A model generated the notes under the pieces. The model was not told the DNA's origin. It made no database searches and saw only the letters and a program-made list of their open reading frames with translations. The position numbers and the translations under genes were made by a program. This document shows positions 24,443-38,062 of a DNA stretch of 64,000 nt, one piece after another. The first letter of the stretch is position 1, and each line of letters opens with the position of its first letter. Origin of the DNA: Chlorokybus atmophyticus (lineage: Eukaryota; Streptophyta; Chlorokybophyceae; Chlorokybales; Chlorokybaceae); NCBI GenBank assembly GCA_009103225.1, contig RHPI01003491.1, forward strand, positions 100,450-164,449, in the 5' to 3' direction.

Positions 24443-27125
24443 GAATTAATTGAGCCTGACCAGTGATATAGGCCTGAACCACGAGCACACATCATCAAAA
24501 TGCACATTTCCCTGGCACCAAACTTCATGACGTACACAAACATAACAAGCTGCATGGATGGGTCGTGGGCTAGATTGGCGGTTACATGCATGATGTGGAC
24601 AATTGATGCGAAACAAACGTGTGGCTCACTTGGTGCATACGTGGAAGTTGTGGAAGGTTGAAATAGAGGCTTAGATACACTTGATGACAGCGGTCATTAG
24701 AATGGGGTATTGAATAATGCATGACATTCTGTGCCGCTTGCATTAAGTACCCCCTTAACTTTAACTTTAAAATCTTGTACATGTGGTCTTACAGCTTGTT
24801 GTTCAATAGATTATACTATATGTCACAACTTGTTATTATACATGTGGTCTACGATCACCGCAAACATACCATACCACCAAATGCCGTACATTATACAAAC
24901 CTTAATTAAGCGCCGTTACAAATGATTTATCTTACGGGCCATCATGTCGTAATAAAGTGGCGCTGTTGGAACTTATGCTAGTTATGGCGACGCATCATGA
25001 CTTGTAACGCATAAGATTACATGACGTCATGTGACGATTCTAAGGATGATGTTTGTGATGTTTTAGGCTGATTTGATCTCAAGGACGTTCACAGTAACCG
25101 AGGCTATTGTGTGGCAGTCCGAGACATTACCAAGGTCCGAGGCTAGTGTGTGGCAGCCCCGACGCAAGTATGATGGTCAATGCAGCAGTGCCAACGCATG
25201 TAGTTTTGGAGATTTGTGTTCTAAGTCGGGGAGCAGCAAGGGGGAGTATATATGAGCGTCCCAACACGTGTTGGGGCAACTCTTGAGGTGCATGCTTCAC
25301 TCTTGTGCGTGGGGTGCCTAGTCTAGTTATTCAAGGGGCTCTCCCTCTCATCCCTAGTGGGTTGTGATGTTTGTAGCAGCCCTACACGTATGTGGGAAGT
25401 GTGATTGCGTGTATGAGTGCTAAAGCTAATCATGAGTGGAGAGGTTGGCGTCCATCCTCTCCTTCCTAGGTGCGGTGCTATGATTTCCCTGCAAGGTGCT
25501 GCACCAGTGGTGTTGATAGAGCTTTTATTTATAAGTCCTTACGCTTGCGCATGAGTTTGCCAAGCCAACCCCTAAGTAAGTGAGTTGTGCACGTCGCATT
25601 TGGCATTAACAAACCATGCAACATAATAGATTCTGTGTTATGAGAGCAATGCATATCAATTCATTCAGCACTTAATAGGTTATCGTGTGCTTGAACCCAA
25701 GTTGAAACCAATTGCAAGTAAACTTGAATATCGGCTAATGCAAGCATCACAAAAGCAAGCATGAAATTATATAGAGGCTGATAGGTAATGTGATACACTT
25801 AGCTAACGCGGTCATTGAAGCCTTCTTAAGACTTGGCGGTACTACTCGCATGCAGCAGCAAGAAAGGCTTGCCAATTGCAATCGACAACGTATAGTAAAG
25901 ACAACCTGTAGAGCGCAAGTTCATGGTGGAGGCCAAGCGCAGCTTTGTAGCAGCATGCGGCATGCACACTTAACACACATGACACCAAGACAGCTCGACC
26001 CGCGCCACGTAATGTACATTTCCAAAGGTACCATCATGTTACACATCACACAAGATGCTCTCTACCACAAGCTTGTCATAAGTACACCACACCTATTTAA
26101 ACACCTATATAGGGTATATCATGGAGGTAAGTAAAGCACAGCACAATAGCGAGCAATAGCATGAGTCAACACAAACATGTTGCCAACACCTACACAACAT
26201 GCAACCTCGACATACCAAACGGCATTGGCACAGCATGCAACATCGATAGCAGTCACATAATAGTGTGACAGCGCTCATGGACTTGCCGCACTGAGCGCCT
26301 CTAACGGCAGCTGTTTAGCTGCTGAGGCTGAGCACAGTTGGAAGACGATCCATAGTGAACGACACTGTAACAATGCTTGTGCTCACATGCACATCACACA
26401 AGTCATACAGCACGTGTGCACAAGTAAGCACAGTGTTCACACCGGAACCTTGCATTCCTCCGCGCACGCACACACGCACGCACGCACGTGTCTAGCGCAC
26501 ACACGCACACGAACACTACTACTTCTCATGCCAAGTAAGAACGCCTAGTGTGCCTTGGATCACGACTCTCTCAAGCATACAATAGCATACCCACAGCAAA
26601 GAGCAGAAAGCAAAGCTGGTTGTATTACACAGGGTTTTCCTACTTATATCAGCACCAAAACTAAGTAGGTTAATAACCAGGCATTTTGTTCATGATTTAC
26701 CAAAATTTAAGGACTGTATAAGTGCAGGCTGCTGCCCCTCGCGTTGGGTACCTTTCACGCGGCAGCTAACTGTGCACCCTGCGTCGTAAGGTATTGCACA
26801 GCGGAAGCTGACGAAGTCCGCAGTGCCTAGCTAGGTGTAATGTCACATGCGGCGGCAGTCACGTCGCTACTGGCTCGGCAAGCACGTTGCAGGCGAAGGC
26901 GAAGTTGCGCGCTGCAGTAGAGCCGGCGCCAGAAGGGCCTAATAAAGCCTTTGAAAACTCGTTATTAAGCCAAAAAAGGGGGCAAAACACATATTATACA
27001 TGCAGTAAAAAATGGAAAAGGGTCTAGGCTATTACAGACATGGTGGTGGCGGAGAAGAAGGAGGGAGAGGCGCAGGGGGGAGTCCGATCGGGCTATATGT
27101 GCGTATAAGAGAGTAGTATGATAGG
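24443..27125. other. No gene recognised; possible solo LTR at 24964-25612
   Basis: 24964-25612 starts TGTTGGAACTTATGC and ends TTAACA. It contains a TATATATGAG promoter-like site near 25247 preceded by the purine run GCAAGGGGGAG. These features resemble an LTR of a copia-type element, but no second copy and no target-site duplication were found. The rest holds only short ORFs and, near 26460-26515, CA/CG-rich repeats. Confidence 0.3.
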
Positions 27126-27718
27126 TTGGTAGCACGCATGCTGTCCAGCACATGCATGAAGGCTTTGGGTGACCCTCATTTATTGCTGCGCTTTGCACCA
27201 TGCATTGTGCGACATGTTGACGACTTGTTTGTTGCAGGCATATCCAAGTTCCAGCAAGCGCTGTATTTGTCACTTGATGCTCATGGTCACTCAGTTAACA
27301 GCAGGCAACGCAGTGCCGTTCTTAGACTTACGTGTTCCAGACCAAGGAAGTTCGTGTGTGCACGAAGGTCTACAACAAGCGATTGCAAGCGGCATATGAG
27401 GGTGTGCTAGTATGAAGGGCCCCCCACCCGCCTTCCAACATAGCAAGATCAACCAAAGAGGGAGTTATCGTGTCACAGTGCATTCGTACTCTCCGCATTT
27501 GCACTTACCGCTCGCATTTTTTGTCGAAAATGGTGGTGCTGCTGAATGCTATGTATGCTTATGGACACAATCAACGACATTCGTTGCGGAGGTTGCGGGG
27601 AAAGCTATGGAGCATGCAAGGACGAGCTTATGACACGGTCTACAAACAATTGTATAACATGGTGCTACAACGGTTTGGGACCGGTGCAAGCAAAACAAGT
27701 AAGTTATATGTAAGTTGA
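27126..27718 (+). pseudogene. Possible reverse-transcriptase relic
   Basis: One frame reads LLLRFAPCIVRHVDDLFVAG near 27180-27240, which resembles the FxRYVDD catalytic block of a reverse transcriptase. Another frame carries NAVPFLDLRV near 27310-27340, like the FLDL block that follows in LINE or Penelope-like RTs. Frameshifts separate the two. No other domain was recognised. Family uncertain. Confidence 0.35.
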
Positions 27719-29118
27719 GGGTAAGTGCGGTGTGGGGAGCAGATACGCTGCCCGCATACATGAGATCACTGCCTGCTAGACTTGCCGCTGCTCACTTGGG
27801 ATGCTACTGCTATGCTGGCTGTACATGTCACACACCAACTCAGCACACCGCATTCAGCATGCTTTACATATAACACCACCGGGCTATACTCTGCGCTACT
27901 CACGCAGCACACGCACAGCACTGCGAAAAGGGAGTGCGACGTGCTGTGCGTATGCATGCTGCGCGCTAATGGGCGCAAACCCTAACGACGCAGCCACAGC
28001 AGGGTGTATGACGCAGTTGTGGGTGGAGGTGGTCATTTGGGCGGAGGAGGAGGGGGAGTCCGTTGGGTCTGCTGCTGCTGCTGCTGCTTCGGCTAAGACT
28101 GGGCCGCTAACCAACGGCTGTTGTGCAGGTGAACGCATATGCATGTGCATGCTTACATGGCTAACGGGGTGGTAGGGATTGCGCAGCGTGTGAGGTAGTA
28201 AATGAACCCGATGATCAACCTGACAATGGTGTTGTTGGTATGCGCTATGTCGCTCTGCATGCTGCTGACTGTGCATGCCACTATGCATGTGCATTGCCGT
28301 TTCGCATTGTATGTACATACCTCGCTAGACATGCATGGCAATCACACTGTCTTTACCTACACGCATGTGCAGCTAGGTGGTCTTTAGCGTCTTTGCAGCA
28401 GCTTGAACAGCAGGCATACTCCCACTCCCACTCTTCTTTGTCCACACCCATCCTTGTATCCTATATTTTATACACCCTTTCTCCCGCCATCCCCTAGCAG
28501 TTCTGCTGCGTCAAACCCGCGTCCAAGGCCCCTCTGCCCTGCCCCTCTGCCCCACCCCTTCGGCAGCAGTGGTGCTGGCGAGTCATAAGGTCACGTTTGT
28601 ACAAAAATGCAAGTGATGCATGCGGTTAAGCATGGTGCAGCACTGACAGCGAACACTGACATGTCAATAATGACTGAGGGAGCGAGTTGTGCTTGGAGCA
28701 GGATAAATGTCCTACGACGTGGGGTGCAGCATAATCACGCGCAAAGCACATCAGATTAGTAATACATCACTGTTTTGTCAAGGTGGAACTGGAACAATAG
28801 TAAATATCAAAGATTGCAGCAATAGATAGGACACTAGCGTGCTGTTTCACATGCTAAGTGTACTGCAAAAGCAAAACAGTACACATTTACAGAACTAGCA
28901 AGTATCGCAGTTAGTCAAAAACTAAACTCCGCCCGCGCAATGCTTAAAGCTGGGACTCTAAACAGCGGAGAGTTCCTTCGCCTGCTCAATGGTGGAGCTG
29001 CAGGACAAGCTCCGCGTGAGGTCCAGAAGCATAGTTCTTACATGAGGTGGTGGCTATGCAACAGCGTGACCTATAGTGGAAATAAACAACCCCAGAGCCA
29101 CACTAACTTGGTGGGAAC
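27719..29118. other. No gene recognised
   Basis: Short ORFs only. A (CTG)n-like stretch lies at 28070-28090. The region between 28600 and 29118 includes sequence downstream of the GapA stop, presumably its 3' UTR. Confidence 0.5.
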
Positions 29119-31159
<2,041 letters not shown>

Positions 31160-32719
31160 GGTGGCGACGGCGACAGACCCTCTCCGCAAGCTTGCCTTCC
31201 GCTACACCCACAATATCACTTACACCTCCGCTTTGCTTGATGCTCACGCAACTCACTCACTCACTTGGGTTGTGGCTGTCACTGGCTGTGGTTGGCTGGC
31301 CCAGACAGGCTGGCCGCGCGGCGCCAGTGCAAAACAGCAGGATAAGGCCTCCGCATCACATGGGTCGCGTGATGGACTCTTTGGATTGCGACGGACTGCG
31401 CCGGTCAAGCAAGCCGGAGTTCCATCAGCGACCGCCATAATAACTTGTCAAAGGGGTCTGACTTTTCGTCAAAGAGTATTTGAGGCTTGAATCATCCATG
31501 CCGGATGAAGTTGACGGATGTCATCCGGCAAGGTGTAAACTACCAGCGACGATGCTGACAGCAAGCGGCGCTCGGCCGCCGGCGTTGCGGTACGTATAAC
31601 GCCAGCAGCATGACAATTGATTTGTGCTTCACATGGGTAAATGTGGGATGGTCAAATGACACACTGAATGTGCTTCACATGATATTTTAGGGCACGGGAG
31701 TCCATGATACCTTATAGTAATGATTTATGACAAGCGCACAACAATGCACTCACATCACTACACATTTTATTTTAGCACCACCATCACCACCTCAGTCTAC
31801 ATGGATTTCATGCTACGTAATAAAAATGTAAAAGCATGGGCAGGGCAGGCAAAATGGAGCAGCGGGGTAACGCGCAGCAGTGGACTTGTATAATTAGCAC
31901 GCATGAACGTACACGATCTGTTTGTATTCCAAAACAAAAAAGGCATATATATGCGAAGAGCAAAACAAAGACTTACTTACAGAGTTTGCAAAAATTGTTT
32001 AAATTACCTCGATGTATCCAATTCACAATACAATATATTATGTTTATTCATTTACGGAGTATTAGGAGTTCATCGGTAAGTTTATTATTAAAGTTTATTT
32101 AAAAGGTAATAAGGAGTAAAATGCATTTGTATTCATGTTTAACATTATGTAACATGACATGAATTATTGCATTTGCAATAGCACGTCTTCAGGTACGGAG
32201 GTTGCAATCATATATTTGCTGAAAAAGTCAACATACATTAACATAATGAGTGACATCACAGTCAAATCCATGCATGATGCCACACATGCTGATATAAGCC
32301 GCTGCAATAAGTGCAAAAATTGTCAGGCTGTTGCTTCATTGATCATTCTGCTGTATTGGATTCATACTCTATTAAGCACATGAAAGCATTGGAGGTGGGG
32401 GAGCATACAAACCATGGCATTCATGCATTGTGTAACATGGCGCCTTACCCCTTGAATAGTAAAAGTCGCTAAGGTAGCACATGTCTCATAATCATATATG
32501 TATAAGGTGTAATAAAGTATGCACCCTAGCTGCCCAGCTATGACACATGCAGTGTATAATAATAAAAATATACATCATATAGACTACCCATACCTATATT
32601 CACCCACATGGCTGTATTATAACAACACGGCTCCATTAATGCAGTGCCATATAAGCAGCCGCGCAGGTGCTGTACAACAATTTAGAGGGGCTCAGTCAGT
32701 CAGCGTCGTTGTCATGCAC
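31160..32719. other. No gene recognised
   Basis: GapA upstream region followed by AT-rich sequence with many ATA/TAT stretches (31750-32650). No ORF resembles a known protein. Confidence 0.5.
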
Positions 32720-33540
32720 TGTCATGCGCGAGCATGTAGTGTCATGTGCATGATGCCCTCGGGGCTGGCGACATGGATGGACCTTGGGATTTTGGCTCTC
32801 ATAGCCATTTTACATGGTTTATGTGTTGGGTTTTCATTGGGAACTCATGTTTGGGTCCTCATGGACGTGAGGGAGGTGTGTTCGAGGCGTATCCACAGTC
32901 AGATACGGAGCTGACAGCATATTTGGGTCACTATGGTATCTCGCACAGCTGTTTCGGAGTTGTGACTTTAAGAAGCCGTAACTTACAGTTGGAGTGGCGG
33001 TTTGGCCATGGGTTGGCGTCAAAAGATACGTCTTGAAGTGTACTTGAAGAGGATGAGCTTGGATAAGCCTTTCCTACCTGTTTACCGTTACTTATCAACG
33101 CCACCATGACTGTTACTATGCTGGTGCAGATTGACAGTTAGGGTAGTTGGAGAGTTGGTTGGGCTTGAGCTCAACGGTGGTATATAAGGCTTTGCTAGCT
33201 TGTTTCCTAGTTTGGTTGGATGCAAGTTGGCCTACTGGAGTGCAAGCAACACCTTTGGGAAGAGGTTCTTGGCTGAGCGGATGCGTGTGCACATGCTTGC
33301 ATGTATGGCGTGTGTGCACGTGTTCGTTGCTGTGCGTTGCTGTGCATGAAGGGGTGTGTGTCACTGTTGCGACTTTGATGCACCGTATGGGCTGCCTTAG
33401 CATGTACTTTGAGTGAGGATTGAGTTGGGACTGCTCTACACAAGTGAACGGCTGATTGCAAGTCAAGTTGTGGTCTACTTGCCTACCTTTTGCAAGGGGA
33501 CACGCATCTTTCACTTGCATCCAACCCATCAGCTGAGTTT
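32720..33540 (+). mobile_element. Ty3/gypsy element, 5' LTR (3' boundary approximate)
   Basis: Positions 32720-32920 match 40860-41060 with about 4 mismatches in 201 bp. The LTR starts TGTCATGCGCGAGC. Its 3' end cannot be fixed, because the 3' copy is cut by an assembly gap after 201 bp and no primer-binding site is clear; about 33540 is only an upper guess before the gag-related ORF at 33567. Confidence 0.75.
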
Positions 33541-33566
33541 GCTCGAGGTAGAAGCGAGTTGCAGGC

Positions 33567-35220
33567 GTGTTCATGCCTTTGAGATCTGGTGAGGACTGGC
33601 ACGAGAGACCCACGAAGGCGGCTTTGAAGAGAAGAGCGCCGAGAGGGACGATCACTCCGGTGGTGGAGGGCGTCGCCGAAGAGGTGGAGTTGTCGAGTGA
33701 CGAGGAGTCCGACATCGAGGACAAGGGTGGAGAGATGCCTGATTCAGCTTCAATCATGGATAGCACACCGAGATTCAGTTAGTGGGAGGCCCGGCACGGC
33801 GGACCTACGCGACTTCATCGACCGCCTCGACTCCGAGATGGTCAAGTGGGAGTATCGGGACAAGTCGGGGTGGGACGAGCACAAAGCCTTCAAGATGTTG
33901 CCTCTATACCTCAAAGATGAAGCCCTTGGCACGTGGAGAGAGTTCAAGGAGCAGCTGGAGGTGAGGGAGAGGGCGTTGCGGCTCGGTGCACCGGCTGCGT
34001 TTGAAGCGGAGTGGAAGAAGGAGCAGCCCGTGACTGAGTTCAAGGCGCTCTTGGGGAAGACCTACCCACAATCAACACCCGCCAAGGTTCGTGAGCTGAG
34101 TTTCTTCAAGCGCAACGCCGGGGAGACGGCGAGGATGATGTATACGCGCATGCTCAAGCTCTTGACGGACACGGACTACAAGGTGATGACGGATCAGACC
34201 GCGGCGGTTGTGTACCTTCAACAACTAGAGGCGGACTTGAGGCTGAAGGTGGAGACCATGTTGACCACTCAGTCCGAGTTTGGCACATACACGCTTGCGG
34301 ATGTCTTCAAGGTGGCCGAGACGGCAGAAATTCAGCATGAGTACCTCAAAAACATTGACCGACAGCGTCGGGGGTTGAAGTTGCTTGAGATTTTGGAGGA
34401 GAAGAGCTCTTCCAAGCCCGCGGCAACATCGGCGGCAAGCAAGGCAGCTGGTGGGAAGCCAAAGGAGTTCAAGCATGCCAACAACGCGGTTGTGGAAGGT
34501 GTGTCGGGTGCCAAATGCTGGTCGTGTGGAGAGCAAGGCCATATTGCAAGGGATTGTGGGAAAGGCAAGAAGGTGGTGTGCTCTCATTGCAAGAAGGGTG
34601 GGCATGTTGATGCCAAGTGTTGGAGTAAGCATCCAGAGCTGCGTCCACAACAAGGAGCGGCAGTCGGAGCTCACTCGAGTGTGAGAGCGGAGCCATCAAT
34701 GTCGGAGGTGACAAGGGCATTGGCGGCAATGCAATCGGAGTATGCATCGTTGAAGAGCATGCTCGAGCGAGGGAAATGGCCCGAGAGAGGAGCGGAGGAT
34801 AAGCCAAGCAGCTCCGGAGGTTACCTCGCGTATAGTGCGCTCTCCGGAGGCACTAAGGTGGCAGCGGTTGCGACGACGAGAGCGTCGGCACGCCGAAACG
34901 CTGCCCCAGCTCCCCCGACTAGGATGGTTGAGGAGGAGGCCGCGCCCGTCCGCGAGGAGGGTGTGGATCATGATAGGATGCGGGCACCAGCTGCACGCAT
35001 GCCTATGTCATTTAAGTTGCTGCCAACAACCCCGTTGGAGCAAGAGAGTTCGCGCTCGGAGGGTGCGAAAGTGCAGCCGACTGCTACGGCAACGGCGCGA
35101 CATGATGTCGGCATCGGTGGCGGTGGTGAGCACAAGAGAGTGGAGGAGCTGCTACAGATGTGTAAAGCTTCTCGAGGGTGCCAAGATGCTTTCCCAACAG
35201 CCCGCAACTCAAGCCAATGA
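33567..35220 (+). CDS. Ty3/gypsy gag polyprotein (likely one frameshift)
   Basis: The main open frame is 33697-35220 (stop). It contains a retrotransposon gag domain (DKSGWDEHKAFKMLPLYLK; LGKTYPQSTPAKVREL) and two intact CCHC zinc knuckles: CWSCGEQGHIARDC (34516-34557) and CSHCKKGGHVDAKC (34579-34620). The preceding frame 33567-33782 is acidic and gag-like (VELSSDEESDIEDKGGEM) and ends where the gag domain frame takes over. The real N terminus may therefore begin at 33567 and be separated by a 1-nt frameshift near 33775. Gag would form the nucleoprotein particle and bind element RNA through the zinc knuckles. Pol lies in the +1 frame and overlaps the gag 3' end, suggesting programmed +1 frameshifting, though this is inference. 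Confidence 0.85.
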
Positions 35221-38062
35221 AGAAAACTTGGAGTTGACGGCGCCGTTGGAGAGCGTTGCGGCGGAGCTGGTCGGGCAGCCGCTTGTTTGCTTGAAGGACC
35301 TTGGAGTCAGCAAGGAACACGTGATGGAGCTGTTGCAAAGTGCTCTAGACACCACTAGGACTGCCTCGACAAAGTCTCATGACCATATGAGCAAGTCTCA
35401 TGAAGATATGGTGGCGCAAGCAGGCCGTATGGTTGCGCGCGCGGAGCTGGCGGCGCCCGAGGGGTCCGCGTCGGCGTCGAGTTCTCTCACTCAGCTTGAA
35501 GACAAGCTGGAGGAAGGTGTGGGGAGTGTAGGAGGGATGTTGGCAATGCTTCCCGCCACTCGGCCGGCCTTGAGAGAGAAGATATCGCCGAATGTGGCGA
35601 TGGTGGACAACCGTGGGGGGCACATCAGCCTAGACGGCTTCGTGCCAGATGTTGGCTTGGTGGATACAGGTGCACAACCTGTCAATATGGGTGCTAGAGC
35701 TGTCAAGGGGATGGGACTCAGCCCCAAGGAGTGGGAGCCATGCCCGGTCATGATCAATACCTCGGCGGGGACCGTAGAGGCCGTGTGCGGCATAACGGTG
35801 CAGCCGGTGGACATATGCTTGACTGCGGTGGGAGGTGCTACCACGTCCTTCAAGGTTCGATGCCTCATCACGGATGCGAAGGGGTACGATGTGCTGCTCG
35901 GACAAGACTTCTTGTTCCCCGTCGGCGGCGGCGTTGACAATTGGATCGAACAAGGGTTCTTTCGGCCGCGTTGGCGTGTGGGTGGAGGTGAGAAGGCCTA
36001 TTTTCCGTTGAGCATCACACAAGGGGGTCTTGAGAGGTCTCCAACCTCTGCATCTGCTGTGTGGGCGTGCTTGAGTCGCCGTTCAGTCAAGGGATGGCTT
36101 GGTGACAGCACCGACATGTACTATGACCATGTGGAGGAGGGGGAGAGTGTCCTCGCACACATGGAGGAGGGGAGACCTCCGGAGCTGGTCTATATGGCGC
36201 AAACTCAGTCACAAGAGCTGGAGTTGGCTTCACAACATCGTGCTCAGCGGCAACAAGAGGCTCAAGACAAGGTTAGCCAAGCATGGATGAAGGATGTGAT
36301 GGCATTGGAGCCGCCATTAATGCCCGAGGGTGTGAGAGCTGTTCATCCGCCTATCAACTACAGCACCGTCGAGTGGAAGGTCCCCGAGGAGGGTGTTGTG
36401 ATGGTAGAGCTATTTGATGGCATTGCAAGTGGGCTTGCGGCCGCGTTGAACGCCGGCATCAAGGTGCGGCGCTATATCTATGTGGACCCTTCGCCAACGG
36501 CGCAACAAGGTGCACAACATCATGTGAGGATGTTGTTGAAGAAGTATCCAGATCTGCTACATGAGGATGCGGTGAAGGGCTTTCAAAGCACATGGCCGCA
36601 AGACATTTGCTTGATAGGGCCACATCAACTTGCAGCTATCGGCCATGTGGATTTGCTTGTAGCCGGGTGGGAATGCCAAGGGCATTCACGGGCTGGTCAT
36701 GGCAAAGGATTGATGGATGCGCGCTCGTCATTGTTTTGGGAGTTAGTGCGCATCATCAACATGATTCAGCAAGGACAAGAGCAGCCCATGGCGTACATCG
36801 TCGAGAATGTACCAGCTGAAGATGACAAGCGCAAGCGCGTGCGAGAAGACTATCAGCTGGTGAGACATGTGCTAGGCCATGAGCTGGTCATGGATGCGGC
36901 ACGGCATGGTTCGCGCGCGCATCGGCTGCGTGTGAAGTGGACAAACCTCGCGCCGGTTGAGTTGCTTCGCACGGTGCAGCAAGAGTACTCTAGACCGCAA
37001 GGTTTGACAGTCAACCAGGTGCTGGAGCATGGGCGCACAGCACAACAGGTCAGCAAGGCTGATCGGCCGCCTCAAGAGGTGGTGAACCAGGTCGGGCACG
37101 ACATGGCGGCGCTGCCGACATTGGTGACATACCCAGGCTCTTATGCATTCCGCAAGGGAGGGCCAGGGCTGGTGTGGGACTCACAGAACAGCAGGTTGGA
37201 AGAGCCAACAGCTGGTGAGCGCGAGCGTGCGATGGGGTTCTTGTCCGGTGCGACAGCGGCGCCGGGACTGAGTGAACAACAGCGTCGAGTGCTGCTAGGG
37301 CAAGCCATGGACCAGAATAGCATGGTGTGGCTTATGGTTGTCTGCCTGGCGGCACAGGAGTTAGTAGCAAGCATCATGCCGATGCGACAGCAAGCACGTC
37401 GGGAGCCTGCGCCTCTGTCGAGGGGGTGGGAGCATTGTGTACATAATGAGGAGAGTAAGGGGGTGTCTTTTTCGCCTGTGACAGCTGCAAGTGGCAAGAA
37501 AGCGGCTGTAGATGGTGCCTTGAAGCAGGAGAAGGCCACTGACCAGACCATGGAGTGGTGTATAGGCGAGCATGTGACACCGCATGAGCGTGAGTGGCTC
37601 GAGGCATTGTTGGCGCGCAAGCGTGACTGCTTTGCCTACTCTACCAAGGAGTTGGGAGTCTGCAACTTCTACACAATGGACATTGAGTTGACCTCTCCGG
37701 AGCCCATCTTTCGTCGGCAGTATCGGCTGAGCAAGGTGGAGAAGGAGTTTGTGGCAGAAAAGTGTGTTGACTTGTTGGAGGCTGGACTCATTGAGGAGTC
37801 AACCTCGGACTTCGCGCCGACAGTGTTGCCGTTGAAGAAGGATGCACAGGGAAATTGGACCTCAAGGAGGATGTGTGGTGACTATCGGCCATTGAATGAG
37901 AAGACCAAGGCTGATCGGTACCCTATGCCTATCCCTGAGGCTATCTTTGATGACATCGGTGATGCAAAGGTGTTCTCCATCGTGGACTTGAGGCAGGGCT
38001 TCAACCAGATCGCCATCAAGCCCGAGGATCGTGGCAAGACAGCGTTTTGGGGAGTGGACTAG
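34835..38062 (+). CDS. Ty3/gypsy pol, part 1: protease, C5-cytosine-methyltransferase-like domain, RT start
   Basis: This frame is open from 34835, although pol-specific sequence probably begins near 35150 within the gag overlap. An aspartic protease has DTGA at 35663-35674 and GYDVLLGQDFL near 35890. From about 36400 to 37350 there is a DNA C5-methyltransferase-like domain: motif I VELFDGIASG (36404-36433), motif IV GWECQGHSRAG with Cys codon 36674-36676, DARSSLFWELVRI, motif VI ENV (36803-36811), an RxHRLR motif like VIII (36914-36931), and a C-terminal QAMDQNSMVW like motif X. The residue before the catalytic Cys is Glu rather than the usual Pro. RT begins after 37600 (AGLIEESTSDFAPTVLPLKK; RMCGDYRPLN). 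An in-frame TAG at 38060-38062 falls inside RT, and the same frame continues. Such retroelement methyltransferases have been reported in charophyte and dinoflagellate elements; self-methylation of the element is one possible role. Confidence 0.85.
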   Translation: MRSPEALRWQRLRRRERRHAETLPQLPRLGWLRRRPRPSARRVWIMIGCGHQLHACLCHLSCCQQPRWSKRVRARRVRKCSRLLRQRRDMMSASVAVVSTREWRSCYRCVKLLEGAKMLSQQPATQANEENLELTAPLESVAAELVGQPLVCLKDLGVSKEHVMELLQSALDTTRTASTKSHDHMSKSHEDMVAQAGRMVARAELAAPEGSASASSSLTQLEDKLEEGVGSVGGMLAMLPATRPALREKISPNVAMVDNRGGHISLDGFVPDVGLVDTGAQPVNMGARAVKGMGLSPKEWEPCPVMINTSAGTVEAVCGITVQPVDICLTAVGGATTSFKVRCLITDAKGYDVLLGQDFLFPVGGGVDNWIEQGFFRPRWRVGGGEKAYFPLSITQGGLERSPTSASAVWACLSRRSVKGWLGDSTDMYYDHVEEGESVLAHMEEGRPPELVYMAQTQSQELELASQHRAQRQQEAQDKVSQAWMKDVMALEPPLMPEGVRAVHPPINYSTVEWKVPEEGVVMVELFDGIASGLAAALNAGIKVRRYIYVDPSPTAQQGAQHHVRMLLKKYPDLLHEDAVKGFQSTWPQDICLIGPHQLAAIGHVDLLVAGWECQGHSRAGHGKGLMDARSSLFWELVRIINMIQQGQEQPMAYIVENVPAEDDKRKRVREDYQLVRHVLGHELVMDAARHGSRAHRLRVKWTNLAPVELLRTVQQEYSRPQGLTVNQVLEHGRTAQQVSKADRPPQEVVNQVGHDMAALPTLVTYPGSYAFRKGGPGLVWDSQNSRLEEPTAGERERAMGFLSGATAAPGLSEQQRRVLLGQAMDQNSMVWLMVVCLAAQELVASIMPMRQQARREPAPLSRGWEHCVHNEESKGVSFSPVTAASGKKAAVDGALKQEKATDQTMEWCIGEHVTPHEREWLEALLARKRDCFAYSTKELGVCNFYTMDIELTSPEPIFRRQYRLSKVEKEFVAEKCVDLLEAGLIEESTSDFAPTVLPLKKDAQGNWTSRRMCGDYRPLNEKTKADRYPMPIPEAIFDDIGDAKVFSIVDLRQGFNQIAIKPEDRGKTAFWGVD

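Noticed and set aside
32746-33036. ORF in the gypsy 5' LTR
   Set aside because: The same frame appears in the 3' LTR; it is LTR sequence without protein features.
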